From NCBI RefSeq assembly GCF_900129175.1, contig NZ_FQUI01000013.1, positions 1-48,991 of the forward strand: DNA of 48,991 bases, in the 5' to 3' direction. The notes under the pieces were generated by a model. That model was not told where the DNA came from, searched no databases, and was given only the letters and a program-made list of their open reading frames with translations. The translations under genes were made by a program, and so were the position numbers. Origin of the DNA: Marinitoga hydrogenitolerans DSM 16785 (GTDB taxonomy: Bacteria; Thermotogota; Thermotogae; Petrotogales; Petrotogaceae). Shown one piece after another: positions 1 to 9,315 of this stretch. The stretch's first letter is position 1; the number at the start of each line of letters is the position of its first letter.

Positions 1-35
1 AATAAAAATCCTCAGCGAAGCCGAGGATTTTTATT
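1..35 (-). terminator. Rho-independent terminator after the chemotaxis receptor gene
   Basis: An A/T-flanked inverted repeat: positions 1-13 pair with 23-35, and a short GC-GAA-GC top lies inside. The transcript leaving the chemotaxis gene on the minus strand reads through a GC-containing stem that ends in U-rich sequence. It begins 2 nt past the stop codon. The A/T-symmetric arms mean it could also work for a converging gene outside the window. Confidence 0.8.
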
Positions 36-36
36 T

Positions 37-2241
37 TTATACTTTAAATTGATTTAATTTTTCATTTAATTGATCTACCAGTTTTTCTAGTTCTTCTGCT
101 TTTTTGTTTACGTTTTCTATTTCTTTACTTTCTTCTTCCACGTCTTTTGTTATCTCTGTTATTTCATTTGATATCTCTAATATCATTTGTGCTGTTTTGT
201 CACTTGCCGCTGCCATTTCTTCTGTTGATGCGCTTTGCTCTTCTGCGTTTGCTGTTAACCCTTCTATCCTCTGGTTTATGTTTTCTACTCTTTCTAATAT
301 CTTTTGGAATTTTTCTTTTATTTCTTCTGCATTTTTTTCTACTTTGTTTATTACTCCTGCTGTTTCTTCTGTCGCTTTGTTTGCGTTTTGCGCTCCTTCT
401 TTGATTTCTGTCAATATTTGCGCTATTTGTTCTGTCGCTTTTTTACTTTCTTCTGCTAATTTCCTTATTTCATCTGCTACTACTGCAAATCCTTTTCCTG
501 CTTCCCCTGCCCTCGCTGCTTCTATTGCTGCGTTTAACGCTAATAGGTTTGTTTGTTCTGTTATGTTTGTTATTGTTTCTACTATTTCTCCTATGTTTGC
601 AGCTTTTTCTGATAATATTTCTACTGTTTCTTCTGTTTCTTTTGATTTTTCTACTGCCTGTTCTATTATTTTTGTTATTTCTGTTATTGATTTTTCTCCT
701 TCTTCTGTTAGTTGTGTCGTTTCGTTTACTTCTTGCGCTATTTCTACTGCATTGCTTGATACGTTTTGCGCTGCTATTGATACTTCATTTACTCCTGATG
801 TTAGTTCTTCTGTTGTTGCTGCTGCATTTTCTGCGTTTTCTTCTATTTTTTTCGCTTTTCTTAATGCTTCTCCATTTGCTTCTTTTGTCTTTTCTGATAC
901 TTTTGTTAATGTTTCTGATGATTCTTCTATCTTTTGTCCCGCTTCTAGTAACCATTTTATTGTTTCTCTTAATTTTTTTGACATGTTTTGCAATGATTTC
1001 GCTATTATTGCCGTTTCGTCTTTTCCTTTTGATTCAAATTCTACTGTGAAGTCCCCTGTTGCAAATTTGTCTACTTTTTTACTCAATTCTATTAATGGTT
1101 TTGATATCTTTTTGGCAAATATTAATGATATTACTATTGATATTATTAATATTATTATCGATGTTATTATTAATATCGTTTTTATCTTTTCTGATGCTTT
1201 GAATGCTTCTTTTGTCGATATTTCTGATATGAATGCCCATTCTATTTCTTTATATTTAAATGGTGCGTATGCTGCTAATACTTCTTCTCCTTTGTAATTC
1301 TTTCCTATTTCCCATCCTTCTTCTCCTTTTAATGCCTTTTCTACATATTTCGTTTCTACTTTTTGTTTTAATATCGTTTCTTCCCCTTTTAGATTACTTC
1401 TCATTATTTTGTCTTTTCCTACTATATATGTTATCCCTGTTTCTCCCATCCCTCTTTTGTCTTGGAGAATATATTCAAAACTTTCATTTAATATTTGAAA
1501 TATTAAGTAACCTATGTTTTCATCATCATACATTACTTTTTTTCCGGCAAAAAAGCCGTGTTCTTCATCACTAGCTTTATAATTTTTGATATCTGAAAAA
1601 TGTACATTATTATCATTACTATTTTTTAATAATTTATATAAATCCCCTAGACTAGTATTTTTATATTCTCCTGTTTCTATATTTGTTCCAAATTCTTTAT
1701 TCTTTTTAGTCGAATATAATATATATCCATCAGGAGTAATATAAAAAATATTATAATACACATTTTTTGTATAAATTAATTTTCTTAATAATGGATTTAT
1801 TTTTTCATGTATGGAATTATATTGATATATTTCATCTAAAATATCAGGTGAAATCTTATTTTGATCGAAATTATCGTCATAAAAGAAATTATCTAGTTTT
1901 TCTTTATTATTATATGGATTATTTTCATAATATACAATTTGTAAATCTTTTATATATTTATCAAATCCATTTAGACTCTTTGAAAATTCTTCTTCGCCAT
2001 AAAATCCATTCAAAGTTTCTATTATTACAGGCATTTCAGTAAAATATATTAAATCGTTTTCAACCTCTAATAATGTTTTTTCCAAAAATGCTTTTTTCGA
2101 GTCTCTTGCCACAATTAGTTTACTTACAAAACTTTCTTGAAGTGACTTTTGTGATTGTGTTAAACTTATAAAGAAGAATATTGTAAGTGAAAGAATCAGT
2201 AAAAATAAAACCAATGTTAAAATTTTCGAATTGATTTTCAT
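37..2241 (-). CDS. Methyl-accepting chemotaxis protein with extracytoplasmic Cache-like sensor
   Basis: Transmembrane chemoreceptor that would signal to CheA/CheW. The 734-residue product has an N-terminal membrane segment (about 7-27), a long extracytoplasmic region of Cache type (about 30-350), a second membrane segment (about 354-376), a HAMP linker (about 377-430) and a coiled-coil signalling domain to the C-terminus. The conserved hairpin tip is visible, with [19 protein letters not shown] near residues 580-600. The protein ends in NQFKV and shows no CheR-binding pentapeptide. The ligand cannot be inferred. The gene lies 33 nt after the hydrolase gene and may be read from the rho promoter. 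Codon choice differs between the two halves: Asn is mainly AAC in the signalling half and AAT in the sensor half, which suggests domain exchange or gene conversion with other receptors. Confidence 0.95.
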   Translation of the reverse strand: MKINSKILTLVLFLLILSLTIFFFISLTQSQKSLQESFVSKLIVARDSKKAFLEKTLLEVENDLIYFTEMPVIIETLNGFYGEEEFSKSLNGFDKYIKDLQIVYYENNPYNNKEKLDNFFYDDNFDQNKISPDILDEIYQYNSIHEKINPLLRKLIYTKNVYYNIFYITPDGYILYSTKKNKEFGTNIETGEYKNTSLGDLYKLLKNSNDNNVHFSDIKNYKASDEEHGFFAGKKVMYDDENIGYLIFQILNESFEYILQDKRGMGETGITYIVGKDKIMRSNLKGEETILKQKVETKYVEKALKGEEGWEIGKNYKGEEVLAAYAPFKYKEIEWAFISEISTKEAFKASEKIKTILIITSIIILIISIVISLIFAKKISKPLIELSKKVDKFATGDFTVEFESKGKDETAIIAKSLQNMSKKLRETIKWLLEAGQKIEESSETLTKVSEKTKEANGEALRKAKKIEENAENAAATTEELTSGVNEVSIAAQNVSSNAVEIAQEVNETTQLTEEGEKSITEITKIIEQAVEKSKETEETVEILSEKAANIGEIVETITNITEQTNLLALNAAIEAARAGEAGKGFAVVADEIRKLAEESKKATEQIAQILTEIKEGAQNANKATEETAGVINKVEKNAEEIKEKFQKILERVENINQRIEGLTANAEEQSASTEEMAAASDKTAQMILEISNEITEITKDVEEESKEIENVNKKAEELEKLVDQLNEKLNQFKV

Positions 2242-2274
2242 ATATACCCCTCCCTGAAATAATAAATATAAAAT

Positions 2275-3021
2275 TTAACTTTCTATAAAATCTAAAATAT
2301 TTAAAAGGTATTTATCTTTATATTTAGGTTCATTGTGAACTTCATGTTTTGCATATTTATGTTTTTGTACAATTACTGTATTTAATTTTTCAGATAATTC
2401 TTCACAATTATCTATATTTATTACTTTATCCATTCCTCCAAATTGAAGCAATACTGGAATATTTATTTTTTCAGCTTCTTCCAAAGCTTTTTCTGCTTCA
2501 AAAAAAAGCTGTTTAGCTGTTCTAAACGCTATTTTATTATGAACTAGTGGATCATCTAAATACTCTTTTATAGCTTTATCATCATGACATAAATCTTTTG
2601 GATCTATTCCATTTTTTATTGTTATTTTTCCAAATATTCCCAGGGTATTTAACAATATCTTTTGAAATGATGTATATAACTTCCCAACAGCTGGTGATGA
2701 TAATATTAATTTTTCCGGTTTTTTTTGTGCATACTCTGTATATCTTAAAACTATTAATCCACCCATACTATGCCCGTACAATATGAATTTTTCAGGAGTT
2801 ATTTCTTCTATATAATCATAAATTTTATAAAAATCTTCTATATATCCCTTTTTTCCTTTTCCAAAACCATGTCCTGGTAAATCAAATGTTATTATTTGAT
2901 AATTTAAATTTAATAACTTATCAATTAAAAATCTATATCTTCCAGAATGTTCTCCTAATCCATGTATTATGACAAATGTTTTTTTAGGATTTTCTGTTTT
3001 TTTAAATCTTTTTAAAAACAT
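2275..3021 (-). CDS. Alpha/beta hydrolase, monoacylglycerol lipase/lysophospholipase-like
   Basis: A 248-residue serine hydrolase of the alpha/beta fold. The nucleophile elbow GHSMGG places Ser85. The oxyanion segment HGLGEHSGRY near residues 20-29 is typical of the monoacylglycerol lipase/lysophospholipase group. Asp198 (GGMDKV) and His226 (KHEVHNEP) complete a plausible triad. There is no signal peptide, so a cytoplasmic esterase acting on monoacylglycerols or lysophospholipids is likely; the exact substrate is not shown by sequence. It sits 20 nt after rho and 33 nt before the chemotaxis gene on the same strand, so cotranscription is likely although no functional link is obvious. Confidence 0.88.
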   Translation of the reverse strand: MFLKRFKKTENPKKTFVIIHGLGEHSGRYRFLIDKLLNLNYQIITFDLPGHGFGKGKKGYIEDFYKIYDYIEEITPEKFILYGHSMGGLIVLRYTEYAQKKPEKLILSSPAVGKLYTSFQKILLNTLGIFGKITIKNGIDPKDLCHDDKAIKEYLDDPLVHNKIAFRTAKQLFFEAEKALEEAEKINIPVLLQFGGMDKVINIDNCEELSEKLNTVIVQKHKYAKHEVHNEPKYKDKYLLNILDFIES

Positions 3022-3041
3022 TATTCCCCCACCTCTAAAAA

Positions 3042-4355
3042 TTAATTCATGAACTTTTGTTTTTCTATTTCTTTAAACAGTTTTTTATTATTTTCATATT
3101 TTCTCATAAGTCTAAATATTTCCATTAATGCTTCTTCTTTTGATAAGTCATTAAGCCAATTCCTTAAAATCCAAGAATATCTTAATTCTTCTTTTGTAAA
3201 TAGCAATTCTTCTTTTCGAGTACCTGAAAGTTTCACATCTATTGATGGGAAAATTCTTTTATTAGCTAATTCTCTTGATAAAATTAATTCCATATTTCCA
3301 GTTCCTTTAAATTCTTCGAAAATAACTTCATCCATTTTAGAACCTGTTTCAACAAGAGCTGTTGCTAATATGGTTAAACTTCCTCCTTCTCTAATCCTTC
3401 TTGCTGCACCAAAGAACTTTTTTGGGAAGGTTAATGCTGAAGGATCCACTCCTCCACTTAATAGTTTACCACTTGGAGGAACATATAAATTATATGCACG
3501 AGCTAATCTTGTTAACGAATCCATCAATATAACTACATCATGGCCAAATTCAACCAATCTTTTTGCCATATTTAATGTCATTTCTGCAACTTTTATTTGA
3601 TTTTTAGGATCCATATCAAATGGAGCCGCAATTACTTCTGCATCTACTGTTTCTCTTATATCTGTAACCTCTTCCGGTCTTTCATCAATTAATAATACTA
3701 TTCTTTTTGTTTCTGGATTATTTTTGGCTATAGAATTCGCTATATCCTTTAACAAGGTTGTTTTTCCAGCTTTTGGAGGAGCGACTACTAATCCTCTTTG
3801 CCCCTTTCCTATTGGGGAGAAAATATCTATTATTCTTGAACTAATTGGTGAATTTTCATATTCAAGTTGAAGCCTTTCATTAGGATAAACCGGTGTAAGA
3901 TTTTCGAAGGATATTCTATCTCTTGCATGTTCAGGAGCCTGGGAATTGACCGCTTCTACTCTCAATAAAGCAAAAAATTTCTCTCCTTCCTTTGGTGGTC
4001 TCACTTGACCAGCTACTACATCTCCTGTTGAAAGGTTAAACCGCCTAATTTGAGATTGTGAAACATATACATCATCATTTCCATTTAATAATGAATTATG
4101 AGTATTTCTTAAAAATCCATACCCATCAGGAAGTATTTCAAGAACTCCTTCATGAAAAAAATATCCAAATGATTCGGTTTGTTTACTCAATATTTTGAAT
4201 TTCAATTCGTGATCTGTTAAGACTGAATAATTTTCTATACCATATTTTCTTGCTAAATTATATAGTTGCCTTCTTGACATTTGGTTTAATTTTCCCATAT
4301 CAATCTCAACAGGGATTATTTCATCTTTTTTTACATCTTTATTATTTTCATTCAT
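3042..4355 (-). CDS. rho: Transcription termination factor Rho
   Basis: Hexameric RNA-dependent ATPase that ends transcription at Rho-dependent sites. The 437-residue protein has the N-terminal Rho helical domain (about 20-65), a cold-shock-like RNA-binding domain with GYGFLRN (about 70-140) and the RecA-like motor. Walker A is APPKAGKTT (192-200), Walker B is VVILMDSLTR (274-283), and the SGGVDPSAL segment follows near 300. Length is close to the usual 420-440 residues. The start is supported by an AGAGGTG site just upstream. Its own extended -10 promoter follows directly after the rplQ terminator, so rho is probably transcribed separately from the ribosomal cluster. The leader of about 67 nt holds a 7-bp inverted repeat (AAGATTT/AAATCTT) that could take part in autoregulation. 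Confidence 0.98.
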   Translation of the reverse strand: MNENNKDVKKDEIIPVEIDMGKLNQMSRRQLYNLARKYGIENYSVLTDHELKFKILSKQTESFGYFFHEGVLEILPDGYGFLRNTHNSLLNGNDDVYVSQSQIRRFNLSTGDVVAGQVRPPKEGEKFFALLRVEAVNSQAPEHARDRISFENLTPVYPNERLQLEYENSPISSRIIDIFSPIGKGQRGLVVAPPKAGKTTLLKDIANSIAKNNPETKRIVLLIDERPEEVTDIRETVDAEVIAAPFDMDPKNQIKVAEMTLNMAKRLVEFGHDVVILMDSLTRLARAYNLYVPPSGKLLSGGVDPSALTFPKKFFGAARRIREGGSLTILATALVETGSKMDEVIFEEFKGTGNMELILSRELANKRIFPSIDVKLSGTRKEELLFTKEELRYSWILRNWLNDLSKEEALMEIFRLMRKYENNKKLFKEIEKQKFMN

Positions 4356-4428
4356 TTTTACACCTCTTTTTATTACTTAAGATTTTTGAAGTTTATATTG
4401 GAGAAATCTTGAAGGATTAGATGTTTAT

Positions 4429-4437
4429 ATTATATCA
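4429..4437 (-). promoter_or_regulatory. Extended -10 promoter of rho
   Basis: On the minus strand this reads TGATATAAT, a consensus extended -10 element. No good -35 box lies 17 nt upstream, which an extended -10 can tolerate. The predicted start near 4422 gives a 67-nt leader. It lies between the rplQ terminator and rho, where a promoter is expected. Confidence 0.65.
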
Positions 4438-4453
4438 CATTTTTTATTAAAAC

Positions 4454-4486
4454 AATAAAACCCCGGCACAATGCCAGGGTTTTATT
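4454..4486 (-). terminator. Rho-independent terminator ending the ribosomal supercluster
   Basis: The stem pairs 4454-4463 with 4477-4486, then after one mismatch 4465-4468 with 472-4475 (a GGCA/TGCC top with a 3-nt loop at 4469-4471). On the minus strand it starts 8 nt past the rplQ stop, and the lower stem ends in U-rich sequence. It separates the 35-gene translation cluster from rho. Confidence 0.85.
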
Positions 4487-4494
4487 ATTCTATA

Positions 4495-4917
4495 TTATTT
4501 TTCTGTTTTTTCTTCTGTTTTTTCTTCTTTTTTCTCAATATTTTCAACTAATTGTAATAAGGATAATTCTGCAGCATCTCCTCTTCTGAAACCTATTTTT
4601 AATATTCTTGTATATCCACTATTTCTATTTTCAAAAGCTGGTGCAATTTCATCTACAACTTTATTAGTAAATCTTCTATCATTGAAATATCTGTTTATTT
4701 GTCTTCTTAATGCAACACTTCTATCTTTATTATCTGTTGTTTTTGCTTCTTTTGCTTTTGTTAATATTTTTTCAACTAATGGTCTAACCGCTTTTGCTTT
4801 TGCTGTTGTTGTTATAATGCTACCATGTTCAAAAACTTCTCTAGCTAAGTTTTTTAATAATGCTTTCCTATGTGAAGCATATCTGCTTAATTTATTTATT
4901 TTCACTCTATGTCTCAT
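4495..4917 (-). CDS. rplQ: 50S ribosomal protein L17
   Basis: Large-subunit protein near the peptide exit tunnel. The start [12 protein letters not shown] and the segment [19 protein letters not shown] are characteristic. At 140 residues it is slightly longer than the E. coli protein, because of a charged C-terminal tail made of repeats of EKTEE type. It is the last gene of the cluster, 5 nt after rpoA, and is followed by a terminator. Confidence 0.98.
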   Translation of the reverse strand: MRHRVKINKLSRYASHRKALLKNLAREVFEHGSIITTTAKAKAVRPLVEKILTKAKEAKTTDNKDRSVALRRQINRYFNDRRFTNKVVDEIAPAFENRNSGYTRILKIGFRRGDAAELSLLQLVENIEKKEEKTEEKTEK

Positions 4918-4922
4918 AGTAC

Positions 4923-5981
4923 TTAGGCTCCTCCCTTCTGGATCTCATCATAATCCAATTGGAATTTTTCTTGTAATTCTTTTCGAATTTCATCCAATGA
5001 TTTTTTACCGAAATTCTTAATTTTCATTAACTCATCAGGATCCTTTTTTAGAATATCTCTAACTGTATGAATTTTTTCTCTTTTTAAACAATTTTTAGCC
5101 CTTTTACTTAAATCTAATTCGTCAATTTTTGTTTCTAATATTTCAATATTAATATTTTTAAACTCTTCTTCTACTGTCACTGAAGAAAAGTCTTCTTCGA
5201 AACCTGCAATTAATTCTCCCGTTTCTACAGTTTCTGATGTTTCTTCTGATTCAACTATTTCTTCTTTCCAGGATGCATAAATAATATTAAAATGTTCAAT
5301 TAAAATCTTTGTTGCTTTTATTAAAGCTTCTTTTGGATCAATTGATTTTTTCGTCCATACTTCTAATATTAATTTATCATAGTCTGTTCTTTTCCCAACA
5401 CGAACATTTTCTGTTAAATAATTTACTCTTATTACAGGGCTATATACTCCATCAATATAGATATATTCTATATCTTTTGATAAATCCATTTCAGAAGTTG
5501 AAACAAAACCTTTTCCAATTGTAGCATATAGTTCCATTTCAAATCTCTTATTACCATTCATTGTTGCTATTTTTAAATCAGGATTAGCAACTTCAATCCC
5601 TGCTGGAGTTATTATATCTCCTGCTTTAATTTCAGTCGGACCTATTTTATCTATTCTTAATATAATTGGTTCTTTTAAATTACCAATATTATCAAAGTCT
5701 AATACTTTTAATTCTACTTTTTTCAAATTAACTGTTATTTCTAAAATATCCTCTTGAACGCCTTCAATTACATCAAATTCATGTAATTTACCAGGAATCC
5801 TAATACTCGTAATAGCTAATCCTGGTATTGAGGATAATAATACTCTTCTTAATGCGTTACCTATTGTAACTGCATATCCTCTTTCCAAAGGCGACAAGAC
5901 AAACCTTCCATATTTGTATTCCAAATCTTCGGATTCTTCTAAGGTTTCCAATATCATCTTTTCTGGTTTTACAAATTCCAT
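4923..5981 (-). CDS. rpoA: RNA polymerase subunit alpha
   Basis: Scaffold subunit of RNA polymerase. In 352 residues the N-terminal dimerisation domain (about 1-235, with [20 protein letters not shown]) is followed by an unusually acidic, Glu/Thr-rich linker (about 245-285). The C-terminal helix-hairpin-helix domain contains the [14 protein letters not shown] segment that binds UP elements and activators. The linker makes the protein about 20 residues longer than the E. coli subunit. A 92-nt gap separates it from rpsD and carries a hairpin overlapping the GGGGGT ribosome binding site, so its translation may be adjusted separately from that of the ribosomal proteins. Confidence 0.98.
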   Translation of the reverse strand: MEFVKPEKMILETLEESEDLEYKYGRFVLSPLERGYAVTIGNALRRVLLSSIPGLAITSIRIPGKLHEFDVIEGVQEDILEITVNLKKVELKVLDFDNIGNLKEPIILRIDKIGPTEIKAGDIITPAGIEVANPDLKIATMNGNKRFEMELYATIGKGFVSTSEMDLSKDIEYIYIDGVYSPVIRVNYLTENVRVGKRTDYDKLILEVWTKKSIDPKEALIKATKILIEHFNIIYASWKEEIVESEETSETVETGELIAGFEEDFSSVTVEEEFKNINIEILETKIDELDLSKRAKNCLKREKIHTVRDILKKDPDELMKIKNFGKKSLDEIRKELQEKFQLDYDEIQKGGA

Positions 5982-5987
5982 TCATTA

Positions 5988-6013
5988 CCCCCAATTTAGC
6001 TTTTCTAAATTGG
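5988..6013 (-). promoter_or_regulatory. Hairpin overlapping the rpoA ribosome binding site
   Basis: A perfect 9-bp stem pairs 5991-5999 with 6005-6013 around a 5-nt loop. On the minus strand the last two bases of the stem are part of the GGGGG ribosome binding site (5988-5992), so the folded form would hide part of it. A second, weaker pairing around GTGCAC (about 6012-6023) overlaps the upstream arm and could compete. A role in tuning rpoA translation is inference; it has no U-tract and does not look like a terminator. Confidence 0.5.
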
Positions 6014-6073
6014 AGTGCACCCCCTTTCTTTTTGTTAGGCGCGTTTTTGCGATAATCAATGTAGCCATTAAAA

Positions 6074-6703
6074 TTATTTTGAGTAAAGCTCGATAATAGC
6101 TTGTAAATCTACAGGTACTTCCATTTCGTCTAATGTTGGTAATCTTAAGAATGTTCCTTTAAATGCATTATAATCCACTTCTATCCAATTTAATTTTCTA
6201 TTGGATTTTTGTGCTAATTCTATACCTTGTTTAATAGGTAATATTGATCTGCTCTTTTCTTTTATTTCAATAACATCTCCTGGTCTAACTCTGTATGATG
6301 GTATATCTACTTTTTTACCATTTACTAAGAAATGTCCATGTCTTACTAATTGTCTTGCTGTTCTTCTATTTACAGCATATCCCATTTGATATACAACATT
6401 ATCTAATCTTGTTTCTAAAATTCTCATTAAATTTTCTCCTGTATTGCCTTCTTTTCTTGATGCTTCTTCAAAATATCTTCTAAATTGTCTTTCTAATACA
6501 CCATAAATTCTTTTTAAAGCTTGTTTTGCCCTTAATTGTAATCCATATTGTGTTGGTTTTTTTGTTTGTTTACCATGTTGCCCTGGTGCATATGGTCTTC
6601 TTGCAAGAGCACATTTATCTGTATAACATCTTTCACCTTTTAAATATAATTTGAATCCTTCTCTTCTACAAAGTTTACAAAGAGATCCTATATATCTTGC
6701 CAT
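6074..6703 (-). CDS. rpsD: 30S ribosomal protein S4 (zinc-binding type)
   Basis: Primary 16S-binding assembly protein, 209 residues. It keeps the four-Cys N-terminal zinc site (C9, C12, C26 and C31, in LCKLC and ERCYTDKC) typical of the Cys-containing form. The S4 RNA-binding domain is visible around [13 protein letters not shown]. It lies between rpsK and rpoA. S4 represses its own operon in enterobacteria; no equivalent pseudoknot could be recognised here. Confidence 0.98.
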   Translation of the reverse strand: MARYIGSLCKLCRREGFKLYLKGERCYTDKCALARRPYAPGQHGKQTKKPTQYGLQLRAKQALKRIYGVLERQFRRYFEEASRKEGNTGENLMRILETRLDNVVYQMGYAVNRRTARQLVRHGHFLVNGKKVDIPSYRVRPGDVIEIKEKSRSILPIKQGIELAQKSNRKLNWIEVDYNAFKGTFLRLPTLDEMEVPVDLQAIIELYSK

Positions 6704-6724
6704 TACATTCCCTCCTCTTAGGCC

Positions 6725-7108
6725 TTACATTCCTTTTCTTTTCTTTGGTCTACAACCATTATGAGGTATTGGAGTTTTATCCTTGATATTTTCAATTACC
6801 AAACCTGCAGCTTGTAATGTTCTAATTGCTGATTCTCTACCAGCACCTGGTCCTTTCACATAAACATCTAATCTTTTTACACCGTATTTTAAAGCTTCTT
6901 TTGCAACTTTATCTGCTGCTAATTGTGAAGCATAAGGTGTACCTTTTTTTGTTCCTGAAAAACCAGCTGTTCCTCCACTTGCCCAAAATAATGCATTTCC
7001 TGATGGATCTGACAATGTAATAATTGTATTATTAAATGTAGATTGAATATGTACAACTGCTTTTTCAAGTGAAATTTTCTTTTTCTTTTGACTTGTTCTC
7101 CTAGCCAT
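6725..7108 (-). CDS. rpsK: 30S ribosomal protein S11
   Basis: Platform protein of the small subunit, 127 residues. The conserved segments are [36 protein letters not shown] and the C-terminal [13 protein letters not shown]. It follows rpsM by 15 nt and precedes rpsD by 21 nt, as in standard alpha operons. A well-spaced AGGAGG-type site supports the start. Confidence 0.98.
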   Translation of the reverse strand: MARRTSQKKKKISLEKAVVHIQSTFNNTIITLSDPSGNALFWASGGTAGFSGTKKGTPYASQLAADKVAKEALKYGVKRLDVYVKGPGAGRESAIRTLQAAGLVIENIKDKTPIPHNGCRPKKRKGM

Positions 7109-7123
7109 AGCTAAACCTCCTTA

Positions 7124-7492
7124 TTACTTTTTCTTACCGATTTTTGAAGGTCTTGGACCTTTTCTGGTTCTTGCATTAGAATGTGTTTTTTGACCTCTAA
7201 CTGGTAACCCATTCTTATGTCTATACCCTCTGTATGAACCAATTTCTATTAATCTTGCAATACTTTTTTGTACTTCTTGTCTTAATTCACCTTCAACAAG
7301 ATAATGTTCATTGATGTAATGAGTTATTTTACTTATTTCATCATCAGTTAACTCCTTTGCCCTTTTGTCAGGGTCTATACCTGTTGATTCTAAAATTTCC
7401 ATTGCTCTATGCTTTCCAATGCCATAAATATATGTGAGAGCAATGAATAGTTTCTTGTTGTTTGGTACTTCAACACCCAAAATACGTGGCAT
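7124..7492 (-). CDS. rpsM: 30S ribosomal protein S13
   Basis: Head protein of the small subunit that contacts the P-site tRNA and the large subunit. The 122 residues start [13 protein letters not shown] and contain [31 protein letters not shown] and the basic tail [14 protein letters not shown]. It follows rpmJ by 22 nt, with AAAGGAGGG as ribosome binding site. Confidence 0.98.
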   Translation of the reverse strand: MPRILGVEVPNNKKLFIALTYIYGIGKHRAMEILESTGIDPDKRAKELTDDEISKITHYINEHYLVEGELRQEVQKSIARLIEIGSYRGYRHKNGLPVRGQKTHSNARTRKGPRPSKIGKKK

Positions 7493-7514
7493 TCAAATTT
7501 CCCTCCTTTAAAAA

Positions 7515-7631
7515 TTATCCTTGTCTTTGGTTATGCTTAGGATTTTTAGAACAAACTACCCATACTCTACCTTTTCTTCTTATTACTCTACAATGTTCAC
7601 ATCTCTTTTTTACTGAGGCTCTAACTTTCAT
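7515..7631 (-). CDS. rpmJ: 50S ribosomal protein L36 (zinc-binding type)
   Basis: A short 38-residue gene read directly from the DNA between infA and rpsM. It starts [20 protein letters not shown] and ends [10 protein letters not shown]. The CX2C, C and H ligands ([13 protein letters not shown]) define the zinc-ribbon form of L36. The ribosome binding site GAGGAGG lies about 10 nt before the ATG at 7631. The infA-rpmJ-rpsM order is standard. Confidence 0.97.
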   Translation of the reverse strand: MKVRASVKKRCEHCRVIRRKGRVWVVCSKNPKHNQRQG

Positions 7632-7635
7632 TTGC

Positions 7636-7887
7636 TCATTCCTCCTCGCTGCTTGGATTTCTCTTAATTCTTTCTCTTCTTATTATTCTACCTCTATTTA
7701 AATCATAAATTGAGACTTCAACTATTACTCTGTCCCCAGGTACTAATCTAATAAAATTCTTTCTCATTTTACCTGAAATATGAGCTAAAATCATATGTCC
7801 ATTATCCAACTCTACTCTAAATGTTGCATTTGGTAATGATTCTACTATATGACCTTCCATTACAATAACATCATCTTTCTTTGCCAC
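7636..7887 (-). CDS. infA: Translation initiation factor IF-1
   Basis: A single OB-fold protein that binds the 30S A site during initiation. I place the start at the GTG at 7887, which gives [20 protein letters not shown], the usual family N-terminus at 83 residues. The upstream GTG/ATG pair at 7896 and 7893 overlaps the GAGAGG ribosome binding site and is too close to use. Core motifs [20 protein letters not shown] and PGDRVIVE are intact. It lies between map and rpmJ. Confidence 0.97.
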   Translation of the reverse strand: MAKKDDVIVMEGHIVESLPNATFRVELDNGHMILAHISGKMRKNFIRLVPGDRVIVEVSIYDLNRGRIIRRERIKRNPSSEEE

Positions 7888-7904
7888 GAACATCACCTCT
7901 CGGG

Positions 7905-8657
7905 CTAATCTAATATTGTTAATACTTCCGGACCATCTTTGGTTACTACAAAAGTGTTTTCATAATGTGCTGATAACGATTTATCAGCAGTAATGGCAGT
8001 CCAGCCATCTTCTAAAACTTTAACTTTCCAATCTCCCATAGAAACCATAGGTTCAACTGCAAAAGTCATTCTTTCTCTTATTAAAGATCCTTTCCCTTTT
8101 TCCCCATAATTGGGTATCTGAGGATCTTCATGTAATTTTCTACCAACACCATGCCCAACATATTCTTTTATAATGGAAAAACCAAATGATTCAACATATG
8201 TTTGAATAGCATTACTTATATCTCCTATTTTATTCCCTGGTATTGCTTGTTCAATTCCTATCCAAAATGACTTTTCAGTAACTTCAACCAATTTTTTCAC
8301 TTCTTCATTAACTTCTCCAATTATAAATGTTCTCGCTGCATCAGCTATATAGCCATCTAAGGTTAATCCAATATCAATAGAAACTATATCTCCATCTTTA
8401 AACTCTTTTTCTTTTAAAGGAAATCCGTGAACTATTTCCTCATTTACAGATATACATGTGGCGTATGGAAATCCTCCATAACCCTTGAATGTTGGAACAA
8501 ATCCTCTTTCTTTCATATAACTATTTACAAATTTTTCTACTTCATATGCGCTAGAATCCTTCACAACTAATTCTTTTATTTTTTCAAAGAGGATAGCGAG
8601 CTGCTTTCCAGCTCGCCTCATCTTATCAACTTCGGATTGTGTCTTTACTAAAATCAT
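7905..8657 (-). CDS. map: Methionine aminopeptidase, type I
   Basis: Removes the initiator Met from nascent proteins. The 250-residue enzyme has the pita-bread fold landmarks of type Ia: [10 protein letters not shown], the metal-binding Asp in [19 protein letters not shown], the His in [19 protein letters not shown], and the C-terminal FAVEPMV with the ligand Glu. The Glu following in the final strand ([11 protein letters not shown]) is also present. The ATG overlaps the adk stop (ATGA), implying translational coupling, and infA follows by 17 nt. Confidence 0.97.
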   Translation of the reverse strand: MILVKTQSEVDKMRRAGKQLAILFEKIKELVVKDSSAYEVEKFVNSYMKERGFVPTFKGYGGFPYATCISVNEEIVHGFPLKEKEFKDGDIVSIDIGLTLDGYIADAARTFIIGEVNEEVKKLVEVTEKSFWIGIEQAIPGNKIGDISNAIQTYVESFGFSIIKEYVGHGVGRKLHEDPQIPNYGEKGKGSLIRERMTFAVEPMVSMGDWKVKVLEDGWTAITADKSLSAHYENTFVVTKDGPEVLTILD

Positions 8658-9313
8658 AATATCCCTTCCAATATATTAAACACTTCTTTTGTAACTATTT
8701 CAACCGTACCACTACCATCTACTGTAAAGAATTGATTATATTTTTTATAAAATTCTATTACAGGATACGTTTTTTCCATATAAACCTTATATCTATCCCT
8801 TACGACTTCTTCTTTATCATCATCACGTTGAATTAATTCGACGCCACAAATATCACATGTATTATCTATTTTTGGTTTCAATGTTATTATATTATAAATT
8901 TTACCACACTTTGGACAAATTCTTCTTGATGTGATTCTTTTTACAACTGTTTCTTCATCAACCTCTAAATATATTATCCCAGTTATAGGATTTTTTATAT
9001 CCTTTAATAAAGTTTCTAATGCTTCAGCTTGTGGTAAAGTTCTTGGAAATCCATCCAAAATAAATCCTTTATCGACATCATTTTTATTTAATCTACTTTT
9101 TATTACTTCTAACATAATTTCATCTGATACAAGTTGCCCACTATCAAGTATGGACTTCACCTGTTTTCCTAATTCACTTTCTGAAGCTACTGCTTCTCTT
9201 AACATATCTCCCGTAGAAATATGCGGAATATTATATTTTTTTGAAACCTCTTTTGCTATTGTTCCTTTACCTGCACCAGGAGGTCCAAAAAATAGCAAAT
9301 TAAGTTTTTTCAT
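8654..9313 (-). CDS. adk: Adenylate kinase (zinc LID type)
   Basis: Converts ATP plus AMP to two ADP. I use the ATG at 9313, preceded by GGAGGAG, giving 219 residues starting MKKLNLLFFGPPGAGKGT with the P-loop GPPGAGKGT at 10-18. Longer upstream starts would run into secY and have no family support. The LID domain carries the four-Cys zinc motif (CPKCG and CDICG), typical of Gram-positive and thermophile enzymes. DGFPRT and the RIT-SRR LID entry are intact. It lies 2 nt after secY and overlaps map by 4 nt. Confidence 0.97.
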   Translation of the reverse strand: MKKLNLLFFGPPGAGKGTIAKEVSKKYNIPHISTGDMLREAVASESELGKQVKSILDSGQLVSDEIMLEVIKSRLNKNDVDKGFILDGFPRTLPQAEALETLLKDIKNPITGIIYLEVDEETVVKRITSRRICPKCGKIYNIITLKPKIDNTCDICGVELIQRDDDKEEVVRDRYKVYMEKTYPVIEFYKKYNQFFTVDGSGTVEIVTKEVFNILEGIL

Positions 9314-9315
9314 AA

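Noticed and set aside
104..1297. A 397-codon plus-strand reading frame opposite the chemotaxis receptor gene
   Set aside because: It is Ser/Phe/Ala-rich low-complexity sequence produced by codon bias in the real gene, which rarely uses TTA, CTA or TCA there. No ribosome binding site and no recognisable domain.
4495..4917. The repeated Glu/Lys/Thr tail of L17 as a sign of misassembly or frameshift
   Set aside because: The tail is in frame, ends just before a terminator, and acidic or mixed-charge tails occur in this family.
5988..6023. An 11-codon leader peptide (GTG start, stop next to rpoA)
   Set aside because: The G-run is directly against the GTG with no spacing, so it is unlikely to be translated; a hairpin explanation is simpler.
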